DNA from: Verrucomicrobiales bacterium
Lineage (GTDB): Bacteria; Verrucomicrobiota; Verrucomicrobiia; Limisphaerales; Palsa-1400
Direction of reading: 5' to 3'
DNA: 8,275 bases
NCBI GenBank assembly: GCA_028293405.1
Contig: JAQGOW010000453.1
Span: 1 to 8,275, forward strand
The translations under genes were made by a program, and so were the position numbers. Shown here piece after piece: positions 4,857 through 8,275 of this stretch. Below the pieces are notes generated by a model. That model searched no databases. It was given only the letters and a program-made list of their open reading frames with translations, and was not told the origin of the DNA. How positions within the stretch are numbered: position 1 is the first letter of the stretch; each line of letters opens with the position of its first letter.

Positions 4857-5897
4857 GTGGACATTTTCCAACAGGCAAAGGCGTTTGCGCTGCAGTGGAT
4901 TGATAAGCGTCATGGCTCCACGGCGGATTTTCTCGGCGACATTGAACGCGACCTCGGCTGGGCGGCGCGCATGATGGTTCCCAAATTGCTCGAGGGCTTG
5001 CGCAAGGACACGACGCTCACAAACGAACAACATAAGTTCGTCATCCACACCTTGAACGAACAAGAGATCGGACAGGCGTTGGCGCGCGAGAGCGATGGCG
5101 TGTCTGAACATCAGTCGGCGTTGGATGAGTTGTTTAATCGCGGACGGAAATTTCGGCATTCGGAGAAGTTCCAGGAGGCGGTTGATTTTGTGGCGAAGTT
5201 TCGCGATTACTCGCCGTTCAACAACATGCTGGTTTATTTGCAGAACCCGCACGCGACTTACGTGGCGACGACCAAACAATGGTTCAAGATTTTTCGGCGC
5301 ACGATCAAAGAAGACGCGCGGCCGATCATCATCCTCGCGCCGAAGACGCCGGTGTTGCTGCTCTATGATGTCGGCGATACGGAAGGACCTGCGCTGCCGG
5401 CGAACCTTGAGAATTTTGGCAGGACTTCGGGCGGTTTCGATCCCGGCGTGTTGCAGCGGACGTTGAAGAATTGCGAACGGGAAAGTATTCTGGTCGAGCG
5501 CAAAGAACTGCCGGAGTTGCGGCCGGGGTTGGCGGCCATGCGTTTGCGCAATTCAGATTGGAGCGCGCGCGTGTTGATTCGCAAGGAACTCGACGACGTT
5601 TCGGCTTATGCGGTCCTCTGCCACGAGCTCGCACACGTTTTTCTCGGGCACCTCGGCGCGAGCAAGAAGTGCAATTGGCCGTACCGTCCCAACACGTCGC
5701 ATGCTGTCGCTGAACTGGAGGCGGAAGCGGTCTCCTATATTGTTTGTCGCCGCGCGGGTTTGAAGACGCAATCGGTGCAATACGTTTCGGGTTTTCTCGA
5801 GGACAGTTCCGAATTTGAGAATATCAGTCTCGACCTGATTTCGCGCGTGGCCGGACGCATCGAACAGATGGGGTATCGCCTACTGCCACCGCGCTAG
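4857..5897 (+). CDS. ImmA/IrrE-type zinc metallopeptidase with ArdC-like N-terminal region
   Basis: This 346-residue protein carries H256-E257-L258-A259-H260, the HExxH zinc site of gluzincin-like peptidases, followed by LGH. A Glu cluster E286/E288/E290 in AVAELEAEAVSY should supply the third metal ligand. The C-terminal part resembles DUF955 (ImmA/IrrE), enzymes that cleave repressors in stress or mobile-element control. The middle part has Y118-SPFNN, MLVYLQNP, ARPIIIL and YDVGDTEG (170-177). These match a known family of standalone bacterial proteins and look like the N-terminal domain of the antirestriction protein ArdC. There is no signal peptide, so it is cytoplasmic. The GTG at 4857 follows the SDR stop by three bases in the same frame, which suggests coupled translation; the next ATG (about residue 39) would remove a conserved-looking helix. 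Its target is unknown, and no XRE-type repressor gene is adjacent, unlike in ImmA/ImmR pairs. Confidence 0.85.
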   Translation: MDIFQQAKAFALQWIDKRHGSTADFLGDIERDLGWAARMMVPKLLEGLRKDTTLTNEQHKFVIHTLNEQEIGQALARESDGVSEHQSALDELFNRGRKFRHSEKFQEAVDFVAKFRDYSPFNNMLVYLQNPHATYVATTKQWFKIFRRTIKEDARPIIILAPKTPVLLLYDVGDTEGPALPANLENFGRTSGGFDPGVLQRTLKNCERESILVERKELPELRPGLAAMRLRNSDWSARVLIRKELDDVSAYAVLCHELAHVFLGHLGASKKCNWPYRPNTSHAVAELEAEAVSYIVCRRAGLKTQSVQYVSGFLEDSSEFENISLDLISRVAGRIEQMGYRLLPPR

Positions 5898-6201
5898 CGA
5901 CGGTGTTCGGATTGCTTTGGAGCAAGTTGGCACACGCATTGCTTGACTCATTCCTGTTCTTGCCACGGTTGCCGATTAACCCCCGTGGATGAGCACGCTA
6001 AGAATGAAAATACAAACGAATCGAGTCGCTGAGTTGACCTGCCGCTGGGGTAAACCTTGCACATGGTCATTGAAACCAAAACTGATCTCCGCTCTGCCGT
6101 TGAACGTTGAGCCGATGTCGCACGCTGACGTGCGTCAGTTGCGCAAAGCTCACCATAGCGTCACCTTGCGCGCGGTTTTAGCGGCCGCAGCTTAACGCGA
6201 T
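5898..6201. other. Convergent intergenic region with several hairpins, no supported gene
   Basis: This stretch lies between the converging metallopeptidase and threonine ammonia-lyase genes. It holds TTGCT-TTGG-AGCAA (5912-5925), CCACGG/CCGTGG (5963-5988, extended by TT/AA across a bulge), and a pair of overlapping hairpins at 6119-6138. The overlapping pair is CGCACG-CTGA-CGTGCG or, alternatively, CTGACG-TG-CGTCAG. None is followed by a T-run on either strand, so none is a standard intrinsic terminator. The open frame at plus 5989-6195 has no ribosome binding site and no recognisable protein features. Confidence 0.5.
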
Positions 6202-7419
6202 TTATTTCGGGACCGAAGGTGAAACGAATCCTTCTTGTTGCAATCGATCGCGCAATTCAGTGATGTGGTCCTGGTTCCGCGTTTCCACGATGCAATGCAC
6301 GTTGACGGTCGTGATGTCCTCCCCGGCAAATGCGCGGTCGTGCATGATTTCCAAAATGCTCGCGCCAGCTTCACCAACAATGCGCGCCAGTGCCGCAAGT
6401 CCTCCCGGACGATCGCTGATGGTTGCGGTGAAGCGATAGAGTCTACCGTCTGAAGCGAGTCCCCGTTCAAGAACTCGTCCGAGAATGGGCGTGTCAATAT
6501 TTCCACCGGTCAACGGCAGCACAACGGTCTTCCCTTTGATCTCCGGCAGCGCACCGCAAAGGCACGCGGCTAACGCGGATGCACCAGCGCCTTCCACGAC
6601 GGACTTTTCGAGTTCGATTAAACGCAGGATGGCGAGGGAAATTTGCTGTTCGTTGACGATGACGATTTTGTCCACCAGCGCGCGCGCGATTGCAAAGGCA
6701 TTGTTTCCGACTTGGGCCACAGCCAGACCGTCGGCGAGAGTGGGACGCACTTTAACTGGCACGGGTTTGCCGGCTTCCATTGCGGCACTGAAACTTGCGG
6801 CGCGGTTGGGTTCGATGCCGATTATTTTTGCGTTCGGCTTTAGATTACGCAGCGCTAGCCCGACGCCCGCAACAAGACCGCCTCCACCAATCGGGACGAG
6901 AACATAATCAACATCGGGAACTTGCGCGGCGATTTCGACGCCGAGTGTTCCCTGCCCAGCGATGATTGCGAGGTCATCGTAGCCGTTGATGTAAGTGAGT
7001 TGTTGGTTGGCGGCGAGTTCGTCGGCTTTGACACGCGCTTCGGCAAGGTCGGTGCCGTGCAGCATCACGTTTGCGCCGAGCTTGCGGCAGTTGTTTACTT
7101 TGGTCAGCGGCGCGAATGTCGGCATGACAACGGTCGCAGGAATTCCTAGACGCTGCGCGTGATACGCAAGAGCCAAAGCGTGGTTGCCCGCGGAGGCCGC
7201 GATGACCCCGCGCTTTTGTTTATCGGGCGCAAGGATGGCGAGCGCGTTGCAAGCGCCGCGCTCTTTGAAGCTGCCGGTGCGCTGGAGGTATTCGAGTTTG
7301 CAATAAATCTTCGCGCCGGTGGCTTCGGACAGCGGAATGGAAAGCGGACAGGGCGTTTGAACGACGTGACCTGCAATTCGTTGCGCCGCTTGTTCGATGT
7401 CGGCAAAACTCAGCGCCAT
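6202..7419 (-). CDS. ilvA: Threonine ammonia-lyase (threonine dehydratase), medium form with ACT domain
   Basis: This cytoplasmic PLP enzyme (405 residues) deaminates L-threonine to 2-oxobutanoate and ammonia. That is the first step to isoleucine or a route of threonine breakdown. The PLP-binding Lys is K52 in GSFKERGA. SAGNHA (76-81) and the phosphate-binding GGGG loop (178-181, PIGGGGL) complete the cofactor site. SVVEGAGA and LTGGNID are typical of fold-type II dehydratases. An ACT domain occupies about 326-398 (LYRFTATISDRPGGLAAL...), so feedback control by an amino acid is likely. One ACT domain and this length fit the medium-form family (as in TIGR01127), not the longer E. coli IlvA. 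The usual 'PFDD/PYDD' segment reads NGYDD here. ATG at 7419 is chosen; the preceding codon is TTG (7422) and could also start. It follows the DUF1080 gene by 42 bases on the same strand. Confidence 0.93.
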   Translation of the reverse strand: MALSFADIEQAAQRIAGHVVQTPCPLSIPLSEATGAKIYCKLEYLQRTGSFKERGACNALAILAPDKQKRGVIAASAGNHALALAYHAQRLGIPATVVMPTFAPLTKVNNCRKLGANVMLHGTDLAEARVKADELAANQQLTYINGYDDLAIIAGQGTLGVEIAAQVPDVDYVLVPIGGGGLVAGVGLALRNLKPNAKIIGIEPNRAASFSAAMEAGKPVPVKVRPTLADGLAVAQVGNNAFAIARALVDKIVIVNEQQISLAILRLIELEKSVVEGAGASALAACLCGALPEIKGKTVVLPLTGGNIDTPILGRVLERGLASDGRLYRFTATISDRPGGLAALARIVGEAGASILEIMHDRAFAGEDITTVNVHCIVETRNQDHITELRDRLQQEGFVSPSVPK

Positions 7420-7461
7420 CAATCAGTAATCCCGCCGCTTTGCCGTTCTGTCAACAGCGCG

Positions 7462-8275
7462 CTAGCTCGCGTTCTCGTCGAGCACTTTGATGTCGATGTT
7501 GCGATACATGACCTCGGCGCCTTCTTGTTGGAACAGAATTTTTCCTTTTGTGAGCGGCACCCATTTATCGCCGACCATGTGCTCGAGCAGTGTGAAACCG
7601 TTGTCCAATTTGCCGTTAATAAAATACTGAGCACTGGACCCGTGAACGATCATCTCGACTGTGTTCCAACCGCTCTTTTCAAAATCACCTTTCGCGTGGT
7701 GAACCCGGCGCACGCTGCCCGAGACACCCTGGACAAAAGGAACGCCCTTTTCTTTAAAGAACGGCATGGCCTGAGAATTTGTGTGAACGACGTGAGTGGT
7801 CTCGTTGGTTGTGACCTCGAAAATCAAGTTGGTCGTGGCGGGATCGACCGTCGTCGTCACGCGCGTGTAAACAGTGAAGATGTCGCCGGTGTCACCTTCC
7901 TGCACCTGACATTCAACGCTCTTGGGCCAGACGCCGTCCGGACCGATGCAATGAAACAGGACTCCGCAATCACGCTTTTTCCCAACCTTGCCGCCGAACT
8001 TTTTCTTACCCCACTTGTATTGGAAGCGGAGGATGTAATTGGAATATTCCTTTTCGGTGACCATGTAGCCGAATTTCTGATTACTCTCGTCGGGCGCGTC
8101 CTTATACATGTGCACCATGCCGTCGTGCACGGTGAACAGATGGTTGGTGTCGTTCTCGAGACGTTTGCTTCCGCTGACGAGATACCAACCGTTGAAATCT
8201 TTTCCGTTAAAGAGCGGCCTGAAGCCATCATCGGCTGCGCGGCTAACGAGACAAATTGAGGCAAGACAAACAGTG
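7462..8275 (-). CDS. Secreted DUF1080 protein (3-keto-disaccharide hydrolase family), N-terminus cut off
   Basis: About 270 residues are visible; the start lies beyond the right edge of the window. The first visible residues, TVCLASICLVSRAADDG, are the end of a signal peptide with cleavage near SRA-A, so the protein is exported. The family signature LFNGKDFNGWYLVSG follows at once. Further on come NYILRFQYKWG, DCGVLFHC, SVECQVQEGDTGDI and, near the end, ILFQQEGAEVMYRNIDIK, all typical of DUF1080. The fold is a concanavalin/LamG-like beta-sandwich. Characterised relatives cleave 3-keto-glycosides made by GFO/IDH/MocA-type oxidoreductases. Such proteins are abundant in Verrucomicrobiota and Planctomycetota that degrade plant or algal sugars. 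No partner sugar oxidase is in the window. The gene ends with TAG at 7464-7462 and may share a transcript with the threonine ammonia-lyase, with no obvious functional link. Confidence 0.9.
   Translation of the reverse strand, partial: TVCLASICLVSRAADDGFRPLFNGKDFNGWYLVSGSKRLENDTNHLFTVHDGMVHMYKDAPDESNQKFGYMVTEKEYSNYILRFQYKWGKKKFGGKVGKKRDCGVLFHCIGPDGVWPKSVECQVQEGDTGDIFTVYTRVTTTVDPATTNLIFEVTTNETTHVVHTNSQAMPFFKEKGVPFVQGVSGSVRRVHHAKGDFEKSGWNTVEMIVHGSSAQYFINGKLDNGFTLLEHMVGDKWVPLTKGKILFQQEGAEVMYRNIDIKVLDENAS

Noticed and set aside
3957..5279. A 440-codon open frame on the minus strand opposite the SDR and metallopeptidase genes
   Set aside because: It is antisense to two genes with clear family motifs, is very rich in Arg/His/Asn, and runs across a gene boundary and into non-coding DNA. 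This is a codon-bias shadow of GC-rich genes.
5989..6195. A 68-codon plus-strand frame in the convergent gap
   Set aside because: It has no ribosome binding site, no membrane or domain pattern and no good promoter. Length alone is not enough.
7426..7454. A TTGACA (minus strand, 7454-7449) with GATTAC 17 bases on, as a promoter for the threonine ammonia-lyase
   Set aside because: The -35 is perfect, but the -10 matches only three of six. Transcription would begin almost at the ATG, needing a leaderless mRNA. Readthrough from the DUF1080 gene is simpler.
7159..8259. A 366-codon open frame on the plus strand opposite the threonine ammonia-lyase and DUF1080 genes
   Set aside because: It crosses the gap between two well-supported minus-strand genes and has no recognisable domain. 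It is a complementary-strand shadow.

Overview
The window reads as ordinary bacterial chromosome, moderately GC-rich and densely coding. It most likely comes from the Verrucomicrobiota (Limisphaerales/Pedosphaera-like) or a related soil lineage. This is inferred from three features: a secreted DUF1080 (3-keto-disaccharide hydrolase) protein, a secreted protein with a 'PPDTMGAVGP' / 'RWGDYS' core and an IPT-like domain, and a tandem set of Rcp1-like single-domain response regulators. The taxon is my inference; no marker gene is present.

Layout. Minus strand, left block (1-3616): in transcription order, three single-domain response regulators (3616-3188, 3049-2540, 2422-1961) and then a long secreted protein (1890 to beyond position 1). 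No histidine kinase or output domain is visible, so the regulators probably work by protein-protein contact or phosphotransfer. Divergent intergenic region (3617-4130): no convincing gene, but it holds a strong plus-strand intrinsic terminator with small hairpins just before it. After it comes a sigma70-like promoter whose spacer contains a perfect 7-2-7 dyad. Plus strand, centre (4131-5897): a classical short-chain dehydrogenase/reductase (SDR) and, three bases after its stop and in the same frame, an ImmA/IrrE-type zinc metallopeptidase with an ArdC-like front part. Convergent region (5898-6201): no supported gene, several hairpins. Minus strand, right block (6202-8275): a secreted DUF1080 protein whose start lies outside the window, followed 42 bases later by a medium-form threonine ammonia-lyase with an ACT domain.

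How they may work together: the SDR and metallopeptidase look translationally coupled and share a promoter, but their joint role is unknown. The response regulators may be one transcription unit that perhaps continues into the secreted protein. The DUF1080 protein and threonine ammonia-lyase may share a transcript by spacing, although their biochemistry is unrelated. I saw no tRNA, rRNA, CRISPR array, insertion sequence, phage gene or origin. The most interesting unexplained material is the non-coding DNA between the regulators and the SDR. Nothing here is clearly a new multi-gene system.
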